Positions 40,877 through 48,588 of a stretch of DNA of 64,000 nt are shown here, piece after piece. Numbering within the stretch: the first letter of the stretch is position 1; each line of letters starts with the position of its first letter. The position numbers were made by a program, and so were the translations under genes. The notes beneath the pieces were generated by a model. It searched no databases and was not told the DNA's origin. It was given only the letters and a program-made list of their open reading frames with translations. The stretch is from Burkholderia sp. NRF60-BP8 (GTDB lineage Bacteria; Pseudomonadota; Gammaproteobacteria; Burkholderiales; Burkholderiaceae). The DNA lies in contig NZ_CP013372.1 of the NCBI RefSeq assembly GCF_001522585.2, positions 558,001-622,000 on the forward strand, in the 5' to 3' direction.

Positions 40877-41671
40877 ATGGTGCAAGCATCTCCGCGCCCG
40901 GCGTTGAGCGGTCCGACGCTCGTCCGGCTGCTCGCGCGCCTGGCCGATGCCGACGTCGCGGAATCCCGGCAGACGCTGTCCGATCGGCTGAGCCAGTGGC
41001 TCGGCTGGACCGACGCGATCACGCTGTCGTCCGCGCTGAACGCGAGCCCGCCGGGCATTGCGGCCGGCGTGCGCGGCTACGACGCCGAGCGCGACTGCGC
41101 GCGCGTGCGCCACGACCTCGCGCAGGCGATCGCGGCCAGCCACCGGCCGCGCGCGCGTCGGCGGCCGGGCGACCCGCCGCCGCCGGCCGCCGACACGGCC
41201 GATTTCGCGGACTTCCGCCAGCGTTATCTGACCCTGCAGCAGGACATGGAAACGGCGATCGGCCAATTGCGCGGCCGCCTGCGGGTCGCGCTCGCCGCGC
41301 GCTCGTCCGGGATGGCGCGGCTCGCGACGCTCGACACGATCATGGAGCGCGTGCTCGGCGCGCGCGAGCGCAGCCTGCTGTCGGCCGTGCCCGCGCTGCT
41401 CGGCACGCGCTTCGCGCGGTTGCGCGACGCGGAGCGGCAGGCGCTGGCCGACGCCGAATCCGCGGCCGCGACGGCCGCCGGTCGCGATGCGCCCGACGCA
41501 TCCGCGCCTGCCGCCGAAGGCACGGCGGCCGACACCGCGACCGTCGCGGCGATCGTGCCCGGCGCATGGCTCGATACGTTTCGCGACGAGATGCAAAGCA
41601 TCCTCCTTGCCGAACTCGAAGTCCGGTTTCAAACGGTAGACGGGCTGCTCGCGGCCCTTCGCACCTGCTAA
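40877..41671 (+). CDS. DUF3348 domain protein, first gene of motor-like operon
   Basis: A 264-residue cytosolic protein with DUF3348 features: LVRLLARLADADVAESRQTLSDRLSQWLGWTDAITLSSALN, DFADFRQRYLTLQQDMETAIGQLRGRLR and LDTFRDEMQSILLAELEVRFQTVDGLLAALR. It is Ala/Arg-rich and helical with a low-complexity section around residues 205-235. DUF3348 is normally found beside DUF802, an OmpA protein and DUF2894, as here. The next gene starts 10 bases after its stop. No function is known; a cytosolic accessory to the stator-like pair is suggested by context. Confidence 0.85.
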   Translation: MVQASPRPALSGPTLVRLLARLADADVAESRQTLSDRLSQWLGWTDAITLSSALNASPPGIAAGVRGYDAERDCARVRHDLAQAIAASHRPRARRRPGDPPPPAADTADFADFRQRYLTLQQDMETAIGQLRGRLRVALAARSSGMARLATLDTIMERVLGARERSLLSAVPALLGTRFARLRDAERQALADAESAAATAAGRDAPDASAPAAEGTAADTATVAAIVPGAWLDTFRDEMQSILLAELEVRFQTVDGLLAALRTC

Positions 41672-41681
41672 TCAACACGCT

Positions 41682-44600
41682 ATGTCCAGAATTCGTCTTG
41701 ATCTCGTTGTCTTCGTCACCGGTCTGCTCGCAGTGGGCTGGATCGGCGCCGGCTATGTCGCGTCGAACCCGCTGGCGTCGGCCGTCACGCTGCTGATCGG
41801 CGTGTGCTACGTCGCCGGCGCATGGGAGCTGCTGCGCTACCGGCAGGCGACCGCCACGCTGTCGCACGCGGTCGCCGGCCTGAACGCCCCGCCCGCGAAA
41901 CTCGACACGTGGCTCGATACGTTGCATCCGGGCCTGCGCGGCGCGGTGCGCGCACGGGTCGAAGGCGCGCGCGTCGCGCTGCCGGGCCCGGCGCTCACGC
42001 CTTATCTCGTCGGCCTGCTGGTGTTGCTCGGCATGCTGGGCACGCTGCTCGGGATGGTCGTCACGCTGAAGGGCACGGGCGCCGCGCTCGAGAGCGCGAC
42101 CGATCTCGACGCGATCCGCGCGTCGCTGATCGCGCCGGTGAAGGGGCTCGGGTTCGCGTTCGGCACGTCGATCGCCGGTGTGGCCACGTCCGCGATGCTC
42201 GGGCTGTTGTCCGCGCTCGTGCGCCGCGAGCGGATCGATGCGGCCCAGCAGCTCGATGCGAAGATCGCGACGACGTTGCGCGTGCATTCGTCCGCGCATC
42301 AGCGCGACGAATCGTTCCGGCTGCTGCAGCGCCAGGCCGACGTGATGCCGGCGCTGGTCGACCGGCTGCAGACGATGATGACGACGCTCGAGGCGCGCAG
42401 CGTCGCGCTGCACGACCGCCAGCTCGAAAGTCAGCAGGCGTTTTTCGAGCGGACCGAGCGCGCGTACGCGGGCCTTGCGTCGAACGTCGGCGACGCGCTG
42501 AAGGAAAGCGCCGCCGAAAGCGCGCGCGTGGCCGGTGCGGCGCTGCAGCCGGTCGTCGCCGCGACGATGACGGGGCTCGCGCAGGAGATGGCCGCGCTGC
42601 GCGACACCGTGACGGGTGCGGTGCAGCGGCAGCTCGACGGGCTGACGGACGGCTTCGAGAAGACCGCCGGCAACGTGACGGCCGTGTGGAACCGCGCGCT
42701 CGACGAACAGCGCCGCGCAAGCGATGCCATCGCGCAGCAGTTGCAGACGACGCTCGGCCAGTTCGCCGACACGTTCGCGCAGCGTTCGTCGGATCTGCTC
42801 GACGGCGTCGCGACGCGCCTCGAATCGACCGAAGGCCGCCTGTCGGACGCATGGCGCGAGGCGCTGTCGCGCCAGGAGCAGGCCGGCGAGACGCTGGCCG
42901 GCCAGCATGCGCGCGCGCTGGGCGAAGCCGCCGCGACGTTCGAACGCCATTCGGCCGCGACGCTCGCCGCGATGCGCGAGTCGCACGCGGGTTTGCAGAC
43001 GCAACTGGCGGCGCGCGACGAAGCACGTCTGTCGGCCTGGAACGATTCGCTCGCGGCGATGGCCGCGAAGCTCGGCGACGAATGGCAGCGTGCGGGCGCG
43101 CACAGTGCGGGCCGTCAGCAGGAAATTTGCGACGCCCTCGCGCAAACGACACGCGATCTCGCCGCGCAGGCGTCGACGTTCGAGCAACGCTCGAACGATC
43201 TGCTGACGACGATTCGCGAATCGCACACCGGCCTGCAATCGCAACTGGCGGCGCGCGATGAAGAGCGCCTCGCTGCCTGGAACGATTCGCTCGCCGCAAT
43301 GGCCGCGAAGCTCGGCGAAGAATGGCAGCGTGCGGGCGCGCACAGCGCGGGCCGTCAGCAGGAAATCTGCGACGCACTCGCGCAAACGACGCGCGATCTC
43401 GCCGCGCAGGCGTCGACGTTCGAACAACGCTCGAACGATCTGCTGTCGACGATCCGCGAATCGCACACAGGCCTGCAATCGCAACTGGCCGCACGCGACG
43501 AAGAACGCCTCGCCGCCTGGAGCGATTCGCTCGCGGCGATGGCCGCGAAGCTCGGCGAAGAATGGCAGCGCGCAGGCGTGCACAGCGCCGGCCGTCAGCA
43601 GGAAATCTGCGACGCGCTCGCACAAACGACGCGCGACCTGGCCGCACAGGCGTCGACGTTCGAACAACGCTCGAACGATCTGCTGTCGACGATCCGCGAA
43701 TCGCACACCGGCCTGCAATCGCAACTGGCTGCGCGCGATGAAGAGCGCCTAGCTGCCTGGAACGATTCGCTCGCCGCGATGGCCGCGAAGCTCGGCGAAG
43801 AGTGGCAGCGCGCAGGCGTGCACAGCGCCGGCCGTCAGCAGGAAATCTGCGACGCGCTCGCACAAACGACGCGCGACCTGGCCGCACAGGCGTCGACGTT
43901 CGAACAACGCTCGAACGATCTGCTGTCGACGATCCGCGAATCGCATACCGGCCTGCAATCGCAACTGGCCGCACGCGACGAAGAGCGCCTCGCTGCCTGG
44001 AGCGATTCGCTCGCGGCGATGGCGGCCGCGCTGCGCGACGAATGGGCGCAGACGAGCGCGCAGGCCGCGGCGCGCCAGCAGGACATTTGCGACACGCTGG
44101 CCCGCACCGCGAACGACATCACCGCGCAGGCGCAGGTTCACGCGAGCGACACGATCAACGAAATCTCGCGCCTCGTGCAGGCCGCGTCGGAGGCGCCGAA
44201 GGCTGCGGCCGACGTCGTCGCCGAGCTGCGCCAGCGCCTGTCCGACAGCATGGTGCGCGACACCGCGACGCTCGAGGAGCGCAGCCGCCTGCTCGCGACG
44301 CTGGAGACGCTGCTCGGCGCGGTCAACCACGCGTCGACCGAACAGCGCGCCGCGATCGACGCGCTCGTCAGCACGTCGGCCGACCTGCTCGATCGCGTCG
44401 GCGCGCGCTTCAACGACACCGTCGACGCCGAGACGCGCAAGCTCGATTCGGTGGCCGCGCAGGTCACGGCCGGCGCCGTCGAAGTGGCGAGCCTCGGCGA
44501 CGCGTTCGGGATGGCCGTGCAGGTGTTCGGCGAATCGAACGACAAGTTGCTGACCCATCTGCAGCGTATCGAAGCCGCGCTCGAGAAATCGCTCGCACGC

Positions 44601-44729
44601 AGCGACGAACAGCTCGAGTACTACGTCGCGCAGGCGCGCGAGGTGATCGACCTGAGCGTGATGTCGCAGAAGCAGATCGTCGAAGACCTGCAGCAGCTCG
44701 CCGGCCGGCGGGCGCCCGTCGGAGCGTAA
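41682..44729 (+). CDS. DUF802 protein: MotA/TolQ-like membrane part with long coiled-coil tail
   Basis: A 1015-residue protein. Residues about 8-26, 32-50, 106-130 and 153-178 are membrane segments; TM3 (LVGLLVLLGMLGTLLGMVVTL) and TM4 (GLGFAFGTSIAGVATSAMLGLL) match the TolQ/ExbB/MotA proton-channel pattern (GTLLG and TS-x-x-G-x-x-S). The rest is a predicted cytoplasmic rod rich in Ala/Gln/Glu/Arg. Residues 442-761 are four 80-residue repeats (LAARDE-RLAAW-DSLAAM ... STFEQRSNDLL) with a partial fifth. ZorA of Zorya has the same arrangement. It would be the stator outer subunit and rod. The ribosome-binding region is weak and coupled to the previous gene. Confidence 0.88.
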   Translation: MSRIRLDLVVFVTGLLAVGWIGAGYVASNPLASAVTLLIGVCYVAGAWELLRYRQATATLSHAVAGLNAPPAKLDTWLDTLHPGLRGAVRARVEGARVALPGPALTPYLVGLLVLLGMLGTLLGMVVTLKGTGAALESATDLDAIRASLIAPVKGLGFAFGTSIAGVATSAMLGLLSALVRRERIDAAQQLDAKIATTLRVHSSAHQRDESFRLLQRQADVMPALVDRLQTMMTTLEARSVALHDRQLESQQAFFERTERAYAGLASNVGDALKESAAESARVAGAALQPVVAATMTGLAQEMAALRDTVTGAVQRQLDGLTDGFEKTAGNVTAVWNRALDEQRRASDAIAQQLQTTLGQFADTFAQRSSDLLDGVATRLESTEGRLSDAWREALSRQEQAGETLAGQHARALGEAAATFERHSAATLAAMRESHAGLQTQLAARDEARLSAWNDSLAAMAAKLGDEWQRAGAHSAGRQQEICDALAQTTRDLAAQASTFEQRSNDLLTTIRESHTGLQSQLAARDEERLAAWNDSLAAMAAKLGEEWQRAGAHSAGRQQEICDALAQTTRDLAAQASTFEQRSNDLLSTIRESHTGLQSQLAARDEERLAAWSDSLAAMAAKLGEEWQRAGVHSAGRQQEICDALAQTTRDLAAQASTFEQRSNDLLSTIRESHTGLQSQLAARDEERLAAWNDSLAAMAAKLGEEWQRAGVHSAGRQQEICDALAQTTRDLAAQASTFEQRSNDLLSTIRESHTGLQSQLAARDEERLAAWSDSLAAMAAALRDEWAQTSAQAAARQQDICDTLARTANDITAQAQVHASDTINEISRLVQAASEAPKAAADVVAELRQRLSDSMVRDTATLEERSRLLATLETLLGAVNHASTEQRAAIDALVSTSADLLDRVGARFNDTVDAETRKLDSVAAQVTAGAVEVASLGDAFGMAVQVFGESNDKLLTHLQRIEAALEKSLARSDEQLEYYVAQAREVIDLSVMSQKQIVEDLQQLAGRRAPVGA
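43005..44020 (+). repeat. Four near-identical 240-bp tandem repeats in the DUF802 gene
   Basis: Repeat copies start at 43005, 43245, 43485 and 43725, each exactly 240 bases (80 codons), with a partial fifth from 43965. A more degenerate copy precedes at about 42850. Copies three and four are almost identical at the DNA level while flanking sequence is not, indicating recent duplication or gene conversion. The period is a multiple of three, so copy-number change keeps the reading frame. Confidence 0.95.
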
Positions 44730-44732
44730 CGC

Positions 44733-45377
44733 ATGCACGACGAAATCGACGGCGGCGCGCAATCGGCGCCGGTGTGGCCCGCGTTCGCCGACCTGATGTC
44801 GGTGCTGCTCGGCGCGTTCGTGCTGATCCTCGTCGGCGTGATCGGCATGCAGCTTCAGCTCACGTCGAAGCTCGAGGAAGCGGTGCGTGCACGCCAGCTC
44901 GAGGCGCAGCAGCGCAAGTCGCTCGAACAGGCCCTCGCCGGGCCGCTCGCGGCCGGCCGCGTGACGCTCGTGAACGGACGCATCGGCATCAGCGGCAACG
45001 TGCTGTTCGCGCTGAACTCCGACCAGTTGCAGCCCGCGGGCCGCGACCTGCTGAAGACGTTGGCCAGCCCGCTGGCCACGTACCTGAAGACGCGCGACGA
45101 GATCCTGATGGTCAGCGGCTTCGCGGACGACCAGCAGGTGCACGCCGGTAACCGCCTGTTCGCGGACAACTGGGAACTGTCGGCCAAACGCGCGTTGACG
45201 GTCACGCGCGCGCTGATCGATGCCGGCGTGCCGGCCTCGTCGGTGTTCGCGGCCGCGTTTGGTTCCGAACAGCCGGTCAGCTCGAATGCGGACGACGAAG
45301 GCCGCGCGAAGAACCGCCGCGTGGAAATCGCGCCGGTGCCGCGCAAGTCGGCGTCGAACGGAGGAAAGGCAAAGTGA
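44733..45377 (+). CDS. OmpA/MotB-like protein, probable stator inner subunit
   Basis: A 214-residue protein with one N-terminal transmembrane segment containing an acidic residue: PVWPAFADLMSVLLGAFVLILVG, where D20 in ADLM matches the proton-binding Asp of MotB, TolR and ZorB. The C-terminal OmpA domain (about 85-205) has ALNSDQLQPAGRDLLKTLA, VSGFADDQ, NWELSAKRALTVTRALIDAG and KNRRVEIAP. The latter would bind peptidoglycan, anchoring the stator to the wall. It begins three bases after the DUF802 stop, and its stop overlaps the GTG of the next gene, so all are coupled. Confidence 0.92.
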   Translation: MHDEIDGGAQSAPVWPAFADLMSVLLGAFVLILVGVIGMQLQLTSKLEEAVRARQLEAQQRKSLEQALAGPLAAGRVTLVNGRIGISGNVLFALNSDQLQPAGRDLLKTLASPLATYLKTRDEILMVSGFADDQQVHAGNRLFADNWELSAKRALTVTRALIDAGVPASSVFAAAFGSEQPVSSNADDEGRAKNRRVEIAPVPRKSASNGGKAK

Positions 45378-46000
45378 CGGGCGATGCGACGCACGTGCGC
45401 GCGACGCTCGACGCATGGCGCGAGCAGGGCGCCGATCGGCTCGATCCCGTGCGCTTTCACCGGATCGACGCGCTCGAACGGCGCGCGGCCGTGCTCGACG
45501 GCGCCGCACGCGCGCTGGTCGATGCGCGGCTGGCGACGCTGCTCGAAGGGTTCGCGGGGCTCGTCGCGCGCGGCAATGACGCCGACACCCCGCGCGAGAC
45601 GGGGAAAGCCGCTGCGGAGGCGCCCGCGCGCGGCGCGCTTGCCGCGCTCGTCGAAGGGCTCGCGCGCGATGCGCAGGCCGACCGGCGCGGGCTCGATCCA
45701 GAACTCGTCGACTACTTCCGCGCGACGTGGTCGAAAGTCCGCACGGAACAGCAATACCGGCAGTCGCTCGACCAGGTGCCGCGCAACGCGGGGCCGCTCA
45801 ATTCGAACAGCCTCGTGCACCGCTCGCTCGCGACGATGCGCGAGCTGTCGCCGGACTACCTGCAGCAGTTCCTGTCGTACGTCGATGCGCTCGCATGGCT
45901 CGAGGATCTCGTCGGCGGCGGCGCGCAGCCCGAGAAGGAAGCGCCGCGCGCGAAAGCGGCCAAACCGGCGAGAAAGACGACGCGCGCGAAGGCGCGATAA
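45374..46000 (+). CDS. DUF2894 protein, last gene of motor-like operon
   Basis: A 208-residue soluble protein starting with GTG that overlaps the previous stop (GTGA). It has DUF2894 features: ATLDAWREQGADRLDPVRFHRIDALERRAAVLDG, a central region, and VDYFRATWSKVRTEQQYRQSLDQVPRNAGPLNSNSLVHRSL followed by MRELSPDYLQQFLSYVDALAWLEDL. The tail is Lys/Arg/Ala-rich (KAAKPARKTTRAKAR), suggesting nucleic-acid or acidic-surface contact. No function is known. It always accompanies DUF802 in my experience of Burkholderia genomes. Confidence 0.88.
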   Translation: MTGDATHVRATLDAWREQGADRLDPVRFHRIDALERRAAVLDGAARALVDARLATLLEGFAGLVARGNDADTPRETGKAAAEAPARGALAALVEGLARDAQADRRGLDPELVDYFRATWSKVRTEQQYRQSLDQVPRNAGPLNSNSLVHRSLATMRELSPDYLQQFLSYVDALAWLEDLVGGGAQPEKEAPRAKAAKPARKTTRAKAR

Positions 46001-46033
46001 CGCTACGCCGCACGCGTTCGGCGCGTGGATCGC

Positions 46034-46594
46034 CTACCGGCCGGCGCTCGTGTCGTCGATCGCCGCGCGCAGCGCGTGCAATGCGTCGACGAGCGCCGAC
46101 GCGAACGGCGGATGCGCGGCGATGCCCGCCGCATCGAGCCGGCTCCCGAGGATCGGCAGCGCGATCGATGCAGGCTCGACGATGTGCGCCGACATCACCG
46201 ACAGCGTTTCGCGCAGCGCCGCGTCCGCATGCGTCGCGCGCGGCGACGCGTTCAACACGGCCACGGGCTTGTACACGACGGCCTCGCATCCCACGACCCA
46301 GTCCAGCGCGTTCTTCATCACGCCGGTGACGCCGTGCGCGTATTCCGGGCTGGCGATCAGCACGCCGTCGGCCGCGTTCAGGCGGTCGATCAGATCGCGC
46401 ACCGCGGCGGGCGTCGGGTATTCGGCATCGGGATTGAACAGCGGGAACTCGCCGAGACGATCGAAGCGTGCGATGCGCATGCCGGGCGGGGCGACGAGCG
46501 CGGCTGCGTCGAGCAGCGCCGCGTTGCACGACTGCGCGCGCAGGCTGCCGCACAGCGCGACGATGTCGATACGGCGGCGGGGAGCGATGGCCAT
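46034..46594 (-). CDS. NADPH-dependent FMN reductase family protein
   Basis: A 186-residue flavodoxin-fold reductase: VALCGSLRAQSCNAALLDAAALVAP (GSxRxxSxN, phosphate-binding loop), LIASPEYAHGVTGVMKNALDWVVG (SPEYxxxxxGxxKNAxDW) and AVLNASPRATHADAALRETL. This is the chromate-reductase/azoreductase-like NADPH-FMN family. The ATG at 46594 starts the conserved part. It converges with the DUF2894 gene and is not part of that operon. Confidence 0.92.
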   Translation of the reverse strand: MAIAPRRRIDIVALCGSLRAQSCNAALLDAAALVAPPGMRIARFDRLGEFPLFNPDAEYPTPAAVRDLIDRLNAADGVLIASPEYAHGVTGVMKNALDWVVGCEAVVYKPVAVLNASPRATHADAALRETLSVMSAHIVEPASIALPILGSRLDAAGIAAHPPFASALVDALHALRAAIDDTSAGR

Positions 46595-46739
46595 CGGCGA
46601 GGGTCCGGGAATGCGATACGTGGGGGCGGACGCATTATCGCACCGTGCGCGCGATCGCCGGCCGATCCGATCGCAGGCACTACAATCACGGTCTGCTTTT
46701 CGTCGGCCCGGAAATCTTTTTTTGCGGAATGATTCGCTC

Positions 46740-47264
46740 ATGAAGCGCTGGAATGCTCTGATTCTCGTTGCCGCCACCGTGCTGGCCAGCGCTTGTGCCG
46801 GTCGTTCGTCCACGCGTGACGATGTCGCGCGCCCATCCGACGATCGAAACGTGCAGACTGCGCTCGACAGGATCGCGGCTTCCGCGAACCAACCGGTCTG
46901 CGATCCGGCGCATTTGAAAATGGAGATCGCAGAAGCGACCCGGATGATTCAGCAACAGGCAAACCAGGATGCGTTCGTCAAATCCGAGCGTCTTGCCGCG
47001 TCGTTCGCATTTTGCGGGCCGAAAAGAAACTGGGGAATGGCCACGACGGCTGAATTTGTCGGCAGCCAACTTGCTTTTGCTGTCCTGTTGCAATCGAGAA
47101 TGCCGGAGCAGCAGCGAAATCTCGATGCGATCGAGCGGGATGCGCGCTGGGCCGACCTGCTTTTGCAATACGCGCGCAGGTTCCCCGGCGAACGATCGGC
47201 GGCCGAGCAGGATTGGCAGATTCTCGAACGCGGTCGCCAGGCGCTTCAGCGCGCAAGTCAGTAA
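46740..47264 (+). CDS. Putative lipoprotein of unknown function
   Basis: A 174-residue protein with a lipoprotein signal: MKRWNALILVAATVLASACAG, cleavage before Cys19 in LASAC. The mature part is helical with AALDR-like helices and QPVCDPAHLKMEIAEATRMIQQQ, SFAFCGPKRNWGMATTAEFVGSQLAFA, two further Cys that may pair. The base composition is lower in GC than its neighbours. No motif is recognised. It has no clear operon partner. Confidence 0.72.
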   Translation: MKRWNALILVAATVLASACAGRSSTRDDVARPSDDRNVQTALDRIAASANQPVCDPAHLKMEIAEATRMIQQQANQDAFVKSERLAASFAFCGPKRNWGMATTAEFVGSQLAFAVLLQSRMPEQQRNLDAIERDARWADLLLQYARRFPGERSAAEQDWQILERGRQALQRASQ

Positions 47265-47381
47265 CGCACTCGCGCGACCATGCGCGATGGCTGGCCGCGA
47301 CGGCTGCACGGTCGTCGGATCGATCGTCTTCCGGTACGTGCGGCCCGTGTCCCTGGCAAATCGTGACGACCATCGTCCCGA

Positions 47382-48008
47382 TCAGGCGCCTGCATGGCTT
47401 GGGTCCGACGATACCGGCCATCGCATCGTGCCGGATGCCACGCCGGCCATCCCGGCCGCCTGCGCGAATTCGCCGATGCCCCACCCGCGCCCGAGCAACA
47501 GCCGCCGCGTATGCAGCGCACCGTGCACGTCGTCGGCAACGGTTTCGCCGAGATAGCGCAGCGCACGGCCTTCGACATCGACGAAGCCATGCTGGTAATC
47601 CTGCGCGAGCGCCGTCCACAATTGCGCGGCGCCGATCGACTGGCGCGCGCCGCTGATCAGGCACAGGCCCGCGTCGAGCCCCCAGCGGTACAGCGCCGTC
47701 GCGAGGCCCCGGCGTTGCGCCGAGCCGCGCAGCCGCGTATGCGGCGCGCGCAGGTAGCGGTCGGCGCGGCGCGGCAGTTCGGGCAGGCGGTTGAACACCG
47801 TATAGCCGGCGAGCTGGCGCGCGGCCGGATCCTCGACATACAGGAAGTATTCGCCGTCCGCTTCGCGGTGGCGGACGATCAGGCCCGAGCGGCCGAGCGC
47901 GACGGCCGGCAGTCCGTGCAGGCGATGGCCCGGCTGGTGCAGACGTTCATGAAGGATGTCGAGTTCGTCGTCGATGTCGTGCTGGGAATGCTGTACGTCG
48001 ATACGCAT
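47382..48008 (-). CDS. GNAT-like N-acetyltransferase, uncertain start
   Basis: A 208-residue protein with VRHREADGEYFLYVEDPAARQLAGYTVFNRLPELPRRADRYLRAPHTRL and RGSAQRRGLATALYRWGLDAGLCLISGARQSIGAAQLWTALA, which gives a Q-R-R-G-x-A/G acetyl-CoA loop and an overall GNAT-like layout. The first ATG (48008) lies nine bases after a stem-loop with no ribosome-binding site, so the start may be leaderless or wrong. Substrate unknown. Confidence 0.7.
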   Translation of the reverse strand: MRIDVQHSQHDIDDELDILHERLHQPGHRLHGLPAVALGRSGLIVRHREADGEYFLYVEDPAARQLAGYTVFNRLPELPRRADRYLRAPHTRLRGSAQRRGLATALYRWGLDAGLCLISGARQSIGAAQLWTALAQDYQHGFVDVEGRALRYLGETVADDVHGALHTRRLLLGRGWGIGEFAQAAGMAGVASGTMRWPVSSDPSHAGA

Positions 48009-48016
48009 GGCAAAAG

Positions 48017-48033
48017 CCGCCCGTCCCGGGCGG
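48017..48033 (-). terminator. Short hairpin with U-run before the GNAT-like gene
   Basis: CCGCCCG and CGGGCGG (7-base arms, 3-base loop) at 48017-48033, followed on the minus strand by CTTTTGCC and then the ATG at 48008. It looks like a compact terminator for the upstream short gene, and it leaves no space for a ribosome-binding site of the downstream one. Confidence 0.5.
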
Positions 48034-48073
48034 TTCGGGAAAGAGGTTCATCGCAAAAGGGAACGGAAGCGGG

Positions 48074-48109
48074 TGCGGCCCCCGGGCTCGGCGAAGCGAG
48101 CCGGGGCCG
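48074..48109. other. GC-rich hairpin downstream of the 28-residue peptide gene
   Basis: GCGGCCCC arms and CGAGCC/GGCTCG arms form a long, slightly bulged stem around loop GCGAAG, immediately after the stop of the short membrane peptide (48114). A T-rich run (TTCCGTTCCCTTTTG) follows further on, on the minus strand. Confidence 0.5.
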
Positions 48110-48113
48110 CGAA

Positions 48114-48200
48114 TCAGCTGGGGATGTGCTGGAAACCGGCGGCGATCGCGGCGAGGCCCGCGATGCAGAGTGCGAACAGGATCAGGACTTTGTGGATCAC
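48114..48200 (-). CDS. 28-residue single-helix membrane peptide
   Basis: A short gene read from GTG 48200, with AGGAAAGAGGC directly upstream as a strong ribosome-binding site. The peptide begins V/M-IHK, has an uninterrupted hydrophobic core (VLILFALCIAGLAAIAAG) of about 18 residues and ends FQHIPS. It is thus a candidate small integral membrane protein with a short cytoplasmic head and periplasmic tail. It is bounded downstream by a strong hairpin. It could also be a leader peptide, but no downstream gene is closely coupled. Too short for automatic calling. Confidence 0.6.
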   Translation of the reverse strand: MIHKVLILFALCIAGLAAIAAGFQHIPS

Positions 48201-48588
48201 GCCTCTTTCCTCATGAATGCGCGGCGTCGGCAGGCGGCGTCGCGGAGACGGTGAGCGGCGGGCACGGCCCGCACGGCCGTCGCGCGGGGCGACGGTCGGG
48301 TGTCCGGCGACGGATCGTGCGCGGACGGCCAGCACCATACGCGACGCGCCGGAGCCGGGCAATCGGACTGACGGAGAAAGGCGACGAAAAGCGGGGAATC
48401 GCGGCGTTTCGCGACAATTGGCCGCATGGGGCGCGCCGACACGTTCGGGAGTTATACGCGAAAGCGCATCGTCGAGCGCTGGAGGGCATGCGCGAAAAAG
48501 TGTCGTTGCGGGTGCGAAGCCTGCGACAGGTAAGCCGATGCCCATGCGAGGGACGGGAGCGGCACGGAGGCCGCCCCCGGTCGCGCCG
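48201..48588. other. Intergenic region, no gene seen
   Basis: A 388-base gap between the 28-residue peptide gene and the ICMT-like gene. The part next to the peptide gene holds its ribosome-binding site and probably its promoter, but I do not see a convincing -10/-35 pair. The rest contains open frames on both strands without coding character. Confidence 0.3.

Noticed and set aside
43005..44020. CRISPR-like array
   Set aside because: Repeats are 240 bases long, contiguous, in frame within one protein, with no spacers.
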